DNA of 64,000 nucleotides, taken from assembly GCA_024742455.1 (NCBI GenBank), contig JANSYL010000002.1:408963-472962 (forward strand), read 5' to 3'. This document shows positions 35,904-43,803 of this stretch, one piece after another (within the stretch, counting starts at the first letter, position 1; each line of letters begins with the position of its first letter). The notes below the pieces were generated by a model. It searched no databases. It was not told the origin of the DNA and was given only the letters and a program-made list of their open reading frames with translations. The stretch comes from Paracoccaceae bacterium (GTDB taxonomy: Bacteria > Pseudomonadota > Alphaproteobacteria > Rhodobacterales > Rhodobacteraceae). Made by a program: the position numbers and the translations under genes.

Positions 35904-37265
35904 ATGATGACAGATCCCGTTTTCGCCCCGCTCAGCGCCGCGATGCGCGGCCTGGGCGTGTCGCACCGCACCGGGGTCGTCACCGCCATCGGCCGTCACG
36001 CGGTCGAGGTGGGTGGGCTGGATGATGCCGTTTCGCTCGGCGACCGGGTGCGCCTGTCCGACCGCGTCTCGGGCGAGGTGCTACGGATCGGGCCGACCGG
36101 TCTTGTGGTGTTGCCCGAAGGCAGCCTGGACGGGGTCCGGCTGGGCGCCCCGGTGCGCCATGTCGGGCCGCCCGTCATCGCCCCCGATCCGTCCTGGCTC
36201 GGCCGCGTGATCGACCCTGACGGCGCCCCGCTGGACGGGCGGCCGCTTATGGCGGGGGGCTGCCCGCGCCCGCTGGTGGCGCTGCCGCCGTCCGCAACCG
36301 CCCGGCGTGCCCTCGGCCCCCGGCTGGACACCGGGCTTGCGGTTTTCGACACCTTCCTGCCTCTGGTGCGGGGGCAGCGGATCGGGCTTTTCGCCGGATC
36401 GGGCGTGGGCAAATCCCGGCTGATCGCGTCGCTTGCCACGGGCATACCGGCAGATGTGGTGGTCATCGGCCTGATCGGCGAACGTGGCCGCGAGGTGCGC
36501 GAATTCGCAACCGAGGTTCTGACCGCCTGCGGCGCGGCGCGCGCGGTGATCGTGGCCGCGACCTCCGACCGCCCGGCGCTGGAACGGGCGCGCTGCGGAT
36601 GGACGATGATGACCGTGGCCGAGTTCTTCCGCGATGCCGGTGCGCATGTCCTGCTCTTGGCAGATTCGATCACCCGTTTCGCTGAGGCGCAGGCCGAGGT
36701 GGCGGCGGCGGTGGGCGAACCCTTCGGCCCGTCCGGGTTTCCGGCCTCGATGGCGCAGATGATCATGGCGCTCAGCGAACGGGCGGGTCCTGGCGCGGAG
36801 GGGCAGGGCGATATCACGGCGGTTCTGTCGGTGCTGGTCGCCGGGTCCGACATGGACGGCCCGGTGGCCGATGTCATGCGCGGGGTCCTGGACGGGCATG
36901 TGGTGCTCGACCGCGGGATTGCCGAACGCGGACGGTATCCGGCCATCGACCTTTTGCGCTCGGTCTCGCGCGCGCTGCCCGTGGCGGCCAGCCCCGAGGA
37001 AAACACCATCCTGACCCGGGCGCGGCAGCTTCTGGGCGCCTACGACCGTGCCGCGCTGATGGTGCAGTCTGGGCTCTACACGCCCGGCGCGGATGCGCTG
37101 ACCGATGCTGCCGTGCGCGCATGGCCCGATCTCGATGCCTTCGTGGGGGCGGCCTCCGAGGGGGGGATCACGGGCAGTTTCGACCGCCTGGCCGAGATCA
37201 TCGACCGGGCGCGCGCACCGGCGGGGCCGCAGGCAACCGCGTTCGGGGCTGCCGACCGCGCATGA
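35904..37265 (+). CDS. fliI: Flagellar export ATPase FliI
   Basis: FliI is the hexameric ATPase that unfolds and delivers export substrates. The 453-residue product has Walker A AGSGVGKS at residues 164-171, GLIGERGREVREF shortly after and Walker B/DSITR in HVLLLADSITRFAEAQ. The ATG at 35904 follows GGAAAGGAG. The next codon is also ATG. A frame to 35838 adds a poor leader. Its FliH partner is in the fliF operon. Confidence 0.96.
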   Translation: MMTDPVFAPLSAAMRGLGVSHRTGVVTAIGRHAVEVGGLDDAVSLGDRVRLSDRVSGEVLRIGPTGLVVLPEGSLDGVRLGAPVRHVGPPVIAPDPSWLGRVIDPDGAPLDGRPLMAGGCPRPLVALPPSATARRALGPRLDTGLAVFDTFLPLVRGQRIGLFAGSGVGKSRLIASLATGIPADVVVIGLIGERGREVREFATEVLTACGAARAVIVAATSDRPALERARCGWTMMTVAEFFRDAGAHVLLLADSITRFAEAQAEVAAAVGEPFGPSGFPASMAQMIMALSERAGPGAEGQGDITAVLSVLVAGSDMDGPVADVMRGVLDGHVVLDRGIAERGRYPAIDLLRSVSRALPVAASPEENTILTRARQLLGAYDRAALMVQSGLYTPGADALTDAAVRAWPDLDAFVGAASEGGITGSFDRLAEIIDRARAPAGPQATAFGAADRA

Positions 37266-37295
37266 CACCTGCGGCTGACCGGTGATGGCGCAGGA

Positions 37296-38099
37296 TCATG
37301 GCCGCCCTGCCGATTGCAGCAGGACAAGGGCCGCCATGCCGCGCGTCGTTGCTGCCGGGCCCGCCGCAATCTCGGTCTGCAGGCTGAACCGGCGGATCAG
37401 GGTCTCGACCGCCCCTGGGTCCGTGAATTGCGCCAGGTCTTTCTTGCCGAAGATGCGCGCGGCGGCGTCCCGGAACGCCGTGACCTGGAAATCGAGATCC
37501 AGCGTGCCGATGCTTTGCGGCAGCCCGAATGCGGTTTCGAACACCTGCCGCATCGGCGGGTCGCCGAGGACCGAAAGCCAGGCCGTGGTGTCGGCCTGGC
37601 CCTTGGCGGCAAGCTCGGGCAGCCGCCGGGCCGTGTCGAGCGCCAGACGCATCGACGGGTCCTGTTCCCCCACGCTCTGTTCGAAACTCTGGCGTTCGAA
37701 ACGCGCGATGATCGATTGCGCAAAGCCCGGGCTGCCGGTGCGCGGCGCGCGCCCGGTGCCAAAGCCGAAGGCGGCCGAGAAATCGCGGTATCGCTTGTCG
37801 GCCAGCCGGTTCGACAGCGCCGCCGCATCCTCGACCCCGTCCGACAGAACCCGTGTGATGAAGGCGCGGTTGGCGATATCGTCCTGCAGCCCGAAAGCGG
37901 TCAGCGCCACCTTCAGCAACCGGTAGTCGCCCACCAGGTCCCCGGGCGTGGCCACCGTGCCGATCTCCGACCGGAAATGGGCGATGTCGCGCGCCACGAC
38001 CGGGCTGGCGCGCAGCCGGTCCATCTGACCCTCCAGCGTGGCCGAGACATAGCGCCACCCGGCATAGCCCGTCAGCGGCAGGGTCGGGGTGAAGCTCAT
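37296..38099 (-). CDS. DUF1217 flagellar-cluster protein
   Basis: The 267-residue product carries the repeated helical pattern of DUF1217: YRLLKVALTAFGLQDDIANR, then FITRVLSDG, and later VFETAFGLPQSIGTLDLDFQ. These proteins are found almost only in alphaproteobacterial flagellar clusters, and their role is not established. The ATG at 38099 overlaps the flbT stop by four bases, so it is translated with flbT and flaF. A longer frame through 38519 is coincidental. Confidence 0.85.
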   Translation of the reverse strand: MSFTPTLPLTGYAGWRYVSATLEGQMDRLRASPVVARDIAHFRSEIGTVATPGDLVGDYRLLKVALTAFGLQDDIANRAFITRVLSDGVEDAAALSNRLADKRYRDFSAAFGFGTGRAPRTGSPGFAQSIIARFERQSFEQSVGEQDPSMRLALDTARRLPELAAKGQADTTAWLSVLGDPPMRQVFETAFGLPQSIGTLDLDFQVTAFRDAAARIFGKKDLAQFTDPGAVETLIRRFSLQTEIAAGPAATTRGMAALVLLQSAGRP

Positions 38100-38500
38100 G
38101 CCGGGGCGGCGGCCAGCATCCGGTCTTCCCGGGGCAGCAGGCAGCGCAGCGCCTTCAGGCTCTGGTAGACCTCGCCGCCGGTCAGATGCGCGGTGGCGCG
38201 GGCCAGCTGCGTGCGGCTGTCGGGATCGGTGAAGACCTGGCTCAACTGTTCGATCCCGCGCAGCAATTGCGATCGAGCCTCGTCCAGCGGCACATCCCCC
38301 GAAAGCACCAGCTGCGCGATATAGCAGACGCGCCGTACCGGGGTGTTTACCTCTTCGGGATGGATCGCATCGCGCAGGCGCAGGATATGGGCGTTGGGGC
38401 TGACGATGCTCAGCCGGGTCCGGCGGTCGCCGTTCTCGACCACCGCCCCGTTGATCAGGATCCGTTCCTTCGGGCCCAGTTTCAGAACCAGGCCGCTCAT
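38096..38500 (-). CDS. flbT: Flagellin synthesis repressor FlbT
   Basis: FlbT is a post-transcriptional regulator that in Caulobacter binds flagellin mRNA leaders and lowers their stability. The 134-residue product has the FlbT start LVLKLGPKERILINGAVVEN. AHILRLRDAIHPEEVNTPVR and RVCYIAQLVLSGD follow, all conserved. It overlaps flaF and the DUF1217 gene by four bases on each side. Confidence 0.95.
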   Translation of the reverse strand: MSGLVLKLGPKERILINGAVVENGDRRTRLSIVSPNAHILRLRDAIHPEEVNTPVRRVCYIAQLVLSGDVPLDEARSQLLRGIEQLSQVFTDPDSRTQLARATAHLTGGEVYQSLKALRCLLPREDRMLAAAPA

Positions 38501-38883
38501 GGCGCCGCATCCGAACCAATGTCCGATCCGGCCAGACCGCGCATCACCGAACGGTTGACATCGATCAGCGGTGTGATCGCCGCCACGTCGCGCAGCGCGG
38601 CGCGGCTTTGCAGCAGGGAATATTCGGCCAGGAAAAACAGCTGTGCCCGCAACGGTTGCGGCAAGGCGTTGTCGGCCGAGGCCAGGTCGGTGGCCAGCGT
38701 CGTCCAGAGCCTGCGATTGTCATGCAGGGCTGCGGCGCGTTCGGCCATCGGCGCCCCGCTGCGACTGGCGCGGGCGAGGGCGGCGGTGATTTTCTGGAAG
38801 GCGGCGTATTCGGTCCCGCGTTCGGTGCGGATCGGGGTGGAGGCGGCGGCATAGGCGCCTTCGGCGAGGATGGCTTGGGTCAC
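38497..38883 (-). CDS. flaF: Flagellin biosynthesis activator FlaF
   Basis: FlaF acts opposite to FlbT and is needed for flagellin synthesis or export. The 128-residue product has the family segments RTERGTEYAAFQKITAAL, NRRLWTTLATDLASADN and QLFFLAEYSLLQSR. The start codon is GTG at 38883 with AAGGAG nine bases upstream. It lies 88 bases after the flagellin gene on the same strand, with a G-rich run and a strong stem-loop between them. Confidence 0.94.
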   Translation of the reverse strand: MTQAILAEGAYAAASTPIRTERGTEYAAFQKITAALARASRSGAPMAERAAALHDNRRLWTTLATDLASADNALPQPLRAQLFFLAEYSLLQSRAALRDVAAITPLIDVNRSVMRGLAGSDIGSDAAP

Positions 38884-38902
38884 GCAAATGCTCCTTCAGA
38901 GC

Positions 38903-38924
38903 GGGGGCGGGGGCGGGGGCGGGG
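38903..38924 (+). other. G-quadruplex-forming run between flagellin and flaF
   Basis: The plus strand carries G5-C-G5-C-G5-C-G4, four G-runs joined by single C residues. This is an almost ideal intramolecular quadruplex sequence. The genes here run on the minus strand, so the transcript is C-rich and the template strand is G-rich. It ends 20 bases upstream of the flaF start codon. Confidence 0.6.
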
Positions 38925-38939
38925 CGGAAGGGTGGGGGT

Positions 38940-38964
38940 GGTCCCGGGGAAGCCCCCCGGGACC
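38940..38964 (-). terminator. Strong GC stem-loop at the flagellin 3' end
   Basis: GGTCCCGGGG (38940-38949) pairs with CCCCGGGACC (38955-38964) around five bases, seven bases after the flagellin stop. No T-run follows, so it could be a mRNA-stabilising 3' end or a partial terminator that sets flagellin above flaF. Confidence 0.55.
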
Positions 38965-38971
38965 GCGCCGG

Positions 38972-40507
38972 TCAGCGGAACAGCGACAGGATGTTCTGCG
39001 GCGCCTGGTTGGCGATCGACAGCGATTGGGTGGCCAGCTGCTGCTGCACCTGCAGGGCCTGAAGACGGGCCGAGGTTTCCTCGAGATTGGCATCGACCAG
39101 CGTGCCGATTCCCGATTTCAGCGAATCCACCAGCGTCGACACGAAGTTCGACTGCGTCTCGATCCGGCCCTCGGCGGACCCGAAGGCGGCTGCGGAATCG
39201 ATCGAGTTCTGGATCAGCGTCTCGACATTCTCCAGCGCCGCCGCCGCCCCGGCATCCGAGGTCACGTCGATATTGTCGAGGCCGAACAACCCGCCCGAGG
39301 CCGTGCCGCCCTGCTGACCGGCATCGGCCAGCGTCATGGTGGCACCGGCATCGGCATCGCTGCCGTCGTAATCGACCAGAACCTTCCAGGCGCCGCTGGT
39401 GTCATCCTGAACGACCCGGGTCGACACCCCGGTTTCACCGCCGCCATCCACGGCGGTCTTCAGGCCCCTGGCCACGTCTTCCATGGTTTCGGACTTGCCG
39501 GCCACGTAGTCGTAATTGGTGCCATTCACCGAGATGCGATAGCTGTCGCCCTCGTTCACCACGGCCGAGGTGGACAGCTCCACCTCTTCGGCGCGGTAGA
39601 CCAGGGTGGCGCTGCCGGCCCCGCCGGTGGCCCCGACATCATCGTCGGAATTGCCGTTATTGGTCACCGCGATGGTGTTGGCGCCATTGGTGTCCCAGCT
39701 CACTTCGAAATTGTCGAAGGAATTGGTGTTGGCGAGGTCCAGCTGCCCGCCCGCCGCCGAGGCGCTGATCCCGGTCAGACCGGCCTGGTTGATCTGGTCG
39801 CGCAGCGCGGCCACGGTCGTCGCGGCATCGGTGTCAAAGGCCTGGGTGAAGGTCGTGCCGTTCACGTTCAGCGTCAGGTCGTCGGCATCCGTGCCCGCGA
39901 AGGTCAGTTGCAGATCGTTCGAGGCACCGGTCGAATCGATGGCCGCCGCGCTCGACGTGATGTTGCCGGCCAGCGTGTCGCCATTGCCGTAGGACCCTGC
40001 CGTGCCCGTCAGGTCCTGACGCGCCACGGTGATGTTGGCCGCCGAAACGGTTCCGTCCGAGGACCGGTCGAGCGAGGACAGGACATTGACGTCCTCGGTG
40101 CCCTTGACGAGGTTCAGGCCGTTGAACTGCGCGGCGTTGACGACCGAATTGATCTGGTCGCGCAGGGCCACGATATCGGTCTGGATCTTTTCGCGGTCGA
40201 CGTTTTCTTCCTGCGCGCTGACGACCTTGCCCTTGATTTGGGTCAGCAGCTCGGTGACCGTTTCCGAGGCATTGCGCGCCACGGCGACGGTCGATTCCCC
40301 CAGGCTGAGGCTTTCGGAGATGCCCTTGAAACCCTTCACGTCGGATTCCATGACCTTCGAAATCGCCCAGACGGCGGAATTGTCCCGCGCGCTGGCGACG
40401 GTCTTGCCGGTCGAGATTTCGGACTGGGTCTTTCCGAGGTTGGTGTTGACCTGCTTGAGGGTCTGCAGCGCGACCATGGCGCTGGTGTTGGTCAGAATGC
40501 TGGACAT
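38972..40507 (-). CDS. fliC: Flagellin
   Basis: This is the filament subunit of 511 residues. The conserved N-terminal D0/D1 helices (SILTNTSAMVALQTLKQVNT, then ARDNSAVWAISKVMESDV) and C-terminal helix (ARLQALQVQQQLATQSLSIA, ending LFR) flank a threonine/glycine/alanine-rich variable core. The ATG at 40507 follows AAAGGGACC. An upstream extension to 40576 lacks flagellin sequence. The 252-base gap before it should hold the promoter and the leader that FlbT could bind. A weak CtrA-like pair (TGAA-N7-CTAA) is at 40662-40676. Confidence 0.96.
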   Translation of the reverse strand: MSSILTNTSAMVALQTLKQVNTNLGKTQSEISTGKTVASARDNSAVWAISKVMESDVKGFKGISESLSLGESTVAVARNASETVTELLTQIKGKVVSAQEENVDREKIQTDIVALRDQINSVVNAAQFNGLNLVKGTEDVNVLSSLDRSSDGTVSAANITVARQDLTGTAGSYGNGDTLAGNITSSAAAIDSTGASNDLQLTFAGTDADDLTLNVNGTTFTQAFDTDAATTVAALRDQINQAGLTGISASAAGGQLDLANTNSFDNFEVSWDTNGANTIAVTNNGNSDDDVGATGGAGSATLVYRAEEVELSTSAVVNEGDSYRISVNGTNYDYVAGKSETMEDVARGLKTAVDGGGETGVSTRVVQDDTSGAWKVLVDYDGSDADAGATMTLADAGQQGGTASGGLFGLDNIDVTSDAGAAAALENVETLIQNSIDSAAAFGSAEGRIETQSNFVSTLVDSLKSGIGTLVDANLEETSARLQALQVQQQLATQSLSIANQAPQNILSLFR

Positions 40508-40759
40508 TTCGGTCCCTTTCCTTTGAGCGTGGCGCGCCGTTCGGCGCCTGTCACAACGAGGGCCGCAAGGGCCCAACGAAGCGTCGTTCTGACACGTGCA
40601 ACCCTTGCGACGGGGTCACGCCACCTTTGGCAGGTGCGCGGTCACGCTAGCGGCGAAAGACTGAAGGCATGGCTAAGGCCGGGCCGCCGAATGCGGCGTA
40701 TTTTAGCGACCCGCCGGACGCATCTGGTTGTCCGCGTCCGGCGTCCAGCACCCGCTGGG

Positions 40760-41095
40760 TCAGACGCGGCGTTCATGGGCGGGCCGTTGCGGCACGCCGG
40801 GCGCGCGCGCACCCGACGCGCCATAGGTTGACAGCTCCGCCCCGCTCGCGTCGCGGGCGGCGATGCGCCCGGCGCGGGCCAGCCCCGCCTGTGCGGCGCG
40901 GATCAGGTCCGCGTTCTCGCCCGCGCGGCGCGTGATCGCGTCCAGCCGCGCCGCATCCGGCGCAAGTGCAGCGATCCGTGCGGCCGCGCGTCCGATTTCC
41001 GGGGCCAGCCTGTCGAGCGCTGCGAAGTCGCCCGACAGAAGCGCCGCACGCTGTGCCTCCAGCACGTGTTCAAGCCGGTCGAGCGCCCCGGTCAT
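40760..41095 (-). CDS. FlgN-like small helical protein
   Basis: The 111-residue product is helical with heptads (ALDRLEHVLEAQRAALLSGD, then LDRLAPEIGRAAARIAAL). It resembles FlgN, the export chaperone for FlgK and FlgL, in size and pattern. The similarity is general, so the name is tentative. It overlaps the flgJ-type gene by four bases and is followed by flagellin. Confidence 0.6.
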   Translation of the reverse strand: MTGALDRLEHVLEAQRAALLSGDFAALDRLAPEIGRAAARIAALAPDAARLDAITRRAGENADLIRAAQAGLARAGRIAARDASGAELSTYGASGARAPGVPQRPAHERRV

Positions 41096-41397
41096 CGCGC
41101 CCCCTCCGTCCGGGCGACAAGGCTGCGAAAGATCGCCTCGGCCAGCCCGATCCCCCCCTGTGCGGCCAGCGCGCGGGCGTGTTCGCTGCGCATCAGCGAC
41201 GCGAAATGATCCTCGCCATGGCCGCCGCCGAAGGCTGCGCGGGCCTCGCCCATCCGGGCCTGTTTCAGCATTTCCGACAGGAACGCGGCCTCCAGGTCGC
41301 GGGCAGCCAGGTGCAACCCGTCTTCCTGCTGTGTCTGCGGCGCGCCCGGCCCGGGATCGGGCGGGGGCAGGGGGGTGATCGGGTCGGTGATGGACAT
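41092..41397 (-). CDS. flgJ: Rod-binding protein, FlgJ N-terminal domain only
   Basis: FlgJ caps the growing rod. The 101-residue product contains only the rod-binding domain (AARDLEAAFLSEMLKQARMG, then HFASLMRSEHARALAAQGGI) and lacks the muramidase half found in enteric FlgJ. The separate transglycosylase gene near motA fits this split arrangement. It is divergent from fliK across 115 bases. Confidence 0.88.
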   Translation of the reverse strand: MSITDPITPLPPPDPGPGAPQTQQEDGLHLAARDLEAAFLSEMLKQARMGEARAAFGGGHGEDHFASLMRSEHARALAAQGGIGLAEAIFRSLVARTEGAR

Positions 41398-41447
41398 TGG
41401 CGAACGGGTCCCGGTTGGGTCGGATATCCCGATCCTGCGGCCGAGCC

Positions 41448-41462
41448 GTAAAGAATTGGTAA
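41448..41462. promoter_or_regulatory. Weak CtrA-like site between flgJ and fliK
   Basis: GTAA-AGAATTG-GTAA (TTAC-N7-TTAC on the other strand) keeps the seven-base spacing but has a mismatch in each half. It may be a degenerate CtrA site serving the divergent flgJ and fliK genes. Confidence 0.25.
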
Positions 41463-41512
41463 GGGGCTGGGTGTTAGGGACGGCGGCATAGACCCATGAA
41501 CGGACAGCCAGA

Positions 41513-43095
41513 ATGGATGATCTGCCGATTGCCCCGGGGCCGTTTCGCGCGCCCCCCGGCCCGCCGCGTCCCCGGGATCACGACAGCGCGACCGCCGCGC
41601 CCGGTGCCCCGGCGTTTCACGCGGCCTTCGACGGGGGGGCGCCGCCGAAACGCCCGGGTGCTCCGCCCCCCGAGGATGAAACCGGCACCCCCCGGGCCAT
41701 GAAGGCAATGCGCCCGCCCGCACGGGCGCGGACGCCGCCCCGTCACCAGTCCCCGCGCATACGGCGGACGCCGCAGGGCCCGCCGTACCGCTTCCGTTTG
41801 CGTTGCAAACAACGGCGTCGGGGCCGCCGCACGGCCCGGGGGCCGGATCGGTGGAGAACGGCCCGGCGCTGCCCGCGCCGCTTGTCGTCGGGTCCGCCGG
41901 GGCGCGGCGTTCCTCCGCCAATGGGCTGGCCCTGCAGCCGGTGACCGGGCCGGGCGGTCCGCCGGCCGGCGTGTCGGATACGCCGGTGACCCTTGCCGCT
42001 GGAGCGCCATCAAGAATCGGCGCGGGGCCCGCCACCGCGACCGGCCCGGTGGTCGCTGCACCCAATCTGTCGTCCGGTCCGGGCGTCCCGCCGCCGGTCA
42101 CCTCGTCCGGTGGACGGGCGGACGGGGGCGGCGCACCGGCGCCGGACCTTGTGGCCAGCGGCCGGGCTGTCCCGGCGCCGGGTCCCGCAGCACGGGCGCT
42201 TGCTGGCGGCGCCGTTCCCGCACCACCAGTTGCCCGGCAGGCCCCGGAGGCGCCTTCAATACCTGACGGCGCCCTGCGTGCTGCGCGCGCCGCATCCACC
42301 GGCCCGGGGGCGACCGGCTCCCTTCCCCCTCTGACGGCCCCGGCGCCGGTGCCCCAAGCTGCGCCCGGCCTGCCGCCCGCGGCACCGCCGCCCGCGCGGC
42401 CGGTCGCACCGGGCGCCGAAAGGGCCGGGCCGGTTGGCGCACTGCCCGCAGGCCCGGAAATGGTACGCCCGATGCCCCCCTCCCCCCATGCGCCCGCCGG
42501 CAATGGCGCGCTGCCGGTGCCGTCGCTTTCCGCCGCGTTCCGCGACGGGGCTGCGCCGGCTCCCCTTTCGGGTGATGTCTCGGCGCTGGCCCTGCGTGCT
42601 GCCGAAGGCGTCGGTGGCCCGGGCTGGGCGTCGCAAGGGACACCGGCCGCCACCGGCCACAGCGCGCCCTTCCCGCCGCCCCCCGCCGCGCAGGCCATCG
42701 CGCAGCAAGTCATCCGGGGCCTCGCGCAGGGCGCCTCGGCGACGGCCCCGGTCGAAATCTCGCTCGATCCGCCGGAACTGGGCCGGGTGCGCCTGGCCAT
42801 GCTCGACAACGTGCAGGGCCCGGTCCTGTCGATCACCGCCGACCGTCCCGAAACCGCCGATCTGATGCGCCGCCACCTCGGCCTTCTGTCCGAGGAATTC
42901 GCCCGCGCGGGTCTCGACGCGCCGGGGGTCCAGATCGGCGACCGCGATACCGCTCGCCACGGCCGCGACCAGGGCGCCGACGCGACCCGTCCTGCCGCGT
43001 CCCGCCCGGATCGCGGCGCCGAGACCGGGGCGCCCGGTCCGGCGGCGGGCACCCCGGGCAACGCCGCCGATGGCGGCCTCGATCTGCGCCTCTGA
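41513..43095 (+). CDS. fliK: Flagellar hook-length control protein FliK, interrupted by a frameshift at a C6 run
   Basis: FliK measures the hook and triggers the FlhB switch. The C-terminal domain is intact (PVEISLDPPELGRVRLAMLD, then ETADLMRRHLGLLSEEFARA), preceded by a long Pro/Ala/Gly-rich ruler region. The coding signal changes frame. From the ATG at 41513 to about 41690 the credible frame ends in PPEDETGT. From about 41680 the credible frame is one base back (GHEGNAPARTGADAAP) and has no start codon until a TTG at 41803. The switch coincides with six C at 41688-41693, where one extra C would restore a single frame. It may be a sequencing error, a mutation, slippage, or a short protein from the TTG. 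Confidence 0.75.
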
Positions 43096-43108
43096 ACGAA
43101 AGGGAAAG

Positions 43109-43798
43109 ATGTTGGAACCCGACCCGATCCTGCCCGGCACCGCCGCCCGGCCCGCGCCCCCCGCCGCAAGCGCCCCCCAAGGCGCCAGCGCCAGCGCCGC
43201 GCTGACCGCCGATTTCGACACCTTCCTGCGGCTGCTGACCGCGCAGATGCAGAACCAGGACCCGCTGAACCCCACCGATTCGACCGAGTTCACCGCGCAG
43301 CTGGCCAGTTTCTCGGCGGTCGAACAGCAGATCCGGACCAATGACCTGCTGACGCAGATGAATGCCGGTCTCACCCGGATGTCTGCCGCCGATCTCGGCG
43401 GCTGGCTGGGCCGGGACGCAAGGGCACCGATGCCGGTGGTCTTCGAAGGCGCGCCGGTTTCGCTTGCCGCGCCGCCCCACCCCCTGGCCGACCGCGCCGA
43501 ACTGGTCGTGCGCAACGGGGCCGGTGCCGTCGTGCAGACCGTGCCGATCCCCATCGGCGGCGCCGCCATCGTGGACTGGACCGGGATGGACCCGACCGGC
43601 CAGGCGGTCCTGCCGGACGGCATCTATGACATCACCGTGCAAAGCTGGTCGGGTGAAACGCTGATCGAAGACCGGACCGTGTCGTCCTATGCCACCGTGC
43701 AGGAGGCCAGCCTCGTGGATGGCGAGATCTGGCTGACCCTGCAGAACGGGCTCAGCCTCCGGGCGGATGATGTAGACGGGCTGCGCAGCCCGGCCTGA
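43109..43798 (+). CDS. flgD: Flagellar hook capping protein FlgD
   Basis: FlgD caps the growing hook. The 229-residue product has the export/capping signature FLRLLTAQMQNQDPLNPTDS followed by TEFTAQLASFSAVEQQIRTN. A C-terminal FlgD Ig/tudor-like domain follows (DPTGQAVLPDGIYDITVQSW). I chose the ATG at 43109 with AAAGGGAAAG upstream. An earlier ATG at 43070 overlaps the fliK end. It is the right-hand end of the flagellar cluster and converges with ubiB. Confidence 0.95.
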   Translation: MLEPDPILPGTAARPAPPAASAPQGASASAALTADFDTFLRLLTAQMQNQDPLNPTDSTEFTAQLASFSAVEQQIRTNDLLTQMNAGLTRMSAADLGGWLGRDARAPMPVVFEGAPVSLAAPPHPLADRAELVVRNGAGAVVQTVPIPIGGAAIVDWTGMDPTGQAVLPDGIYDITVQSWSGETLIEDRTVSSYATVQEASLVDGEIWLTLQNGLSLRADDVDGLRSPA

Positions 43799-43803
43799 AC
43801 CGG

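Noticed and set aside
40508..40759. Sigma-54 or sigma-28 promoter ahead of flagellin
   Set aside because: I looked for GG-N10-GC and TAAA-N15-GCCGATAA patterns on the minus strand and found only poorly spaced partial matches.
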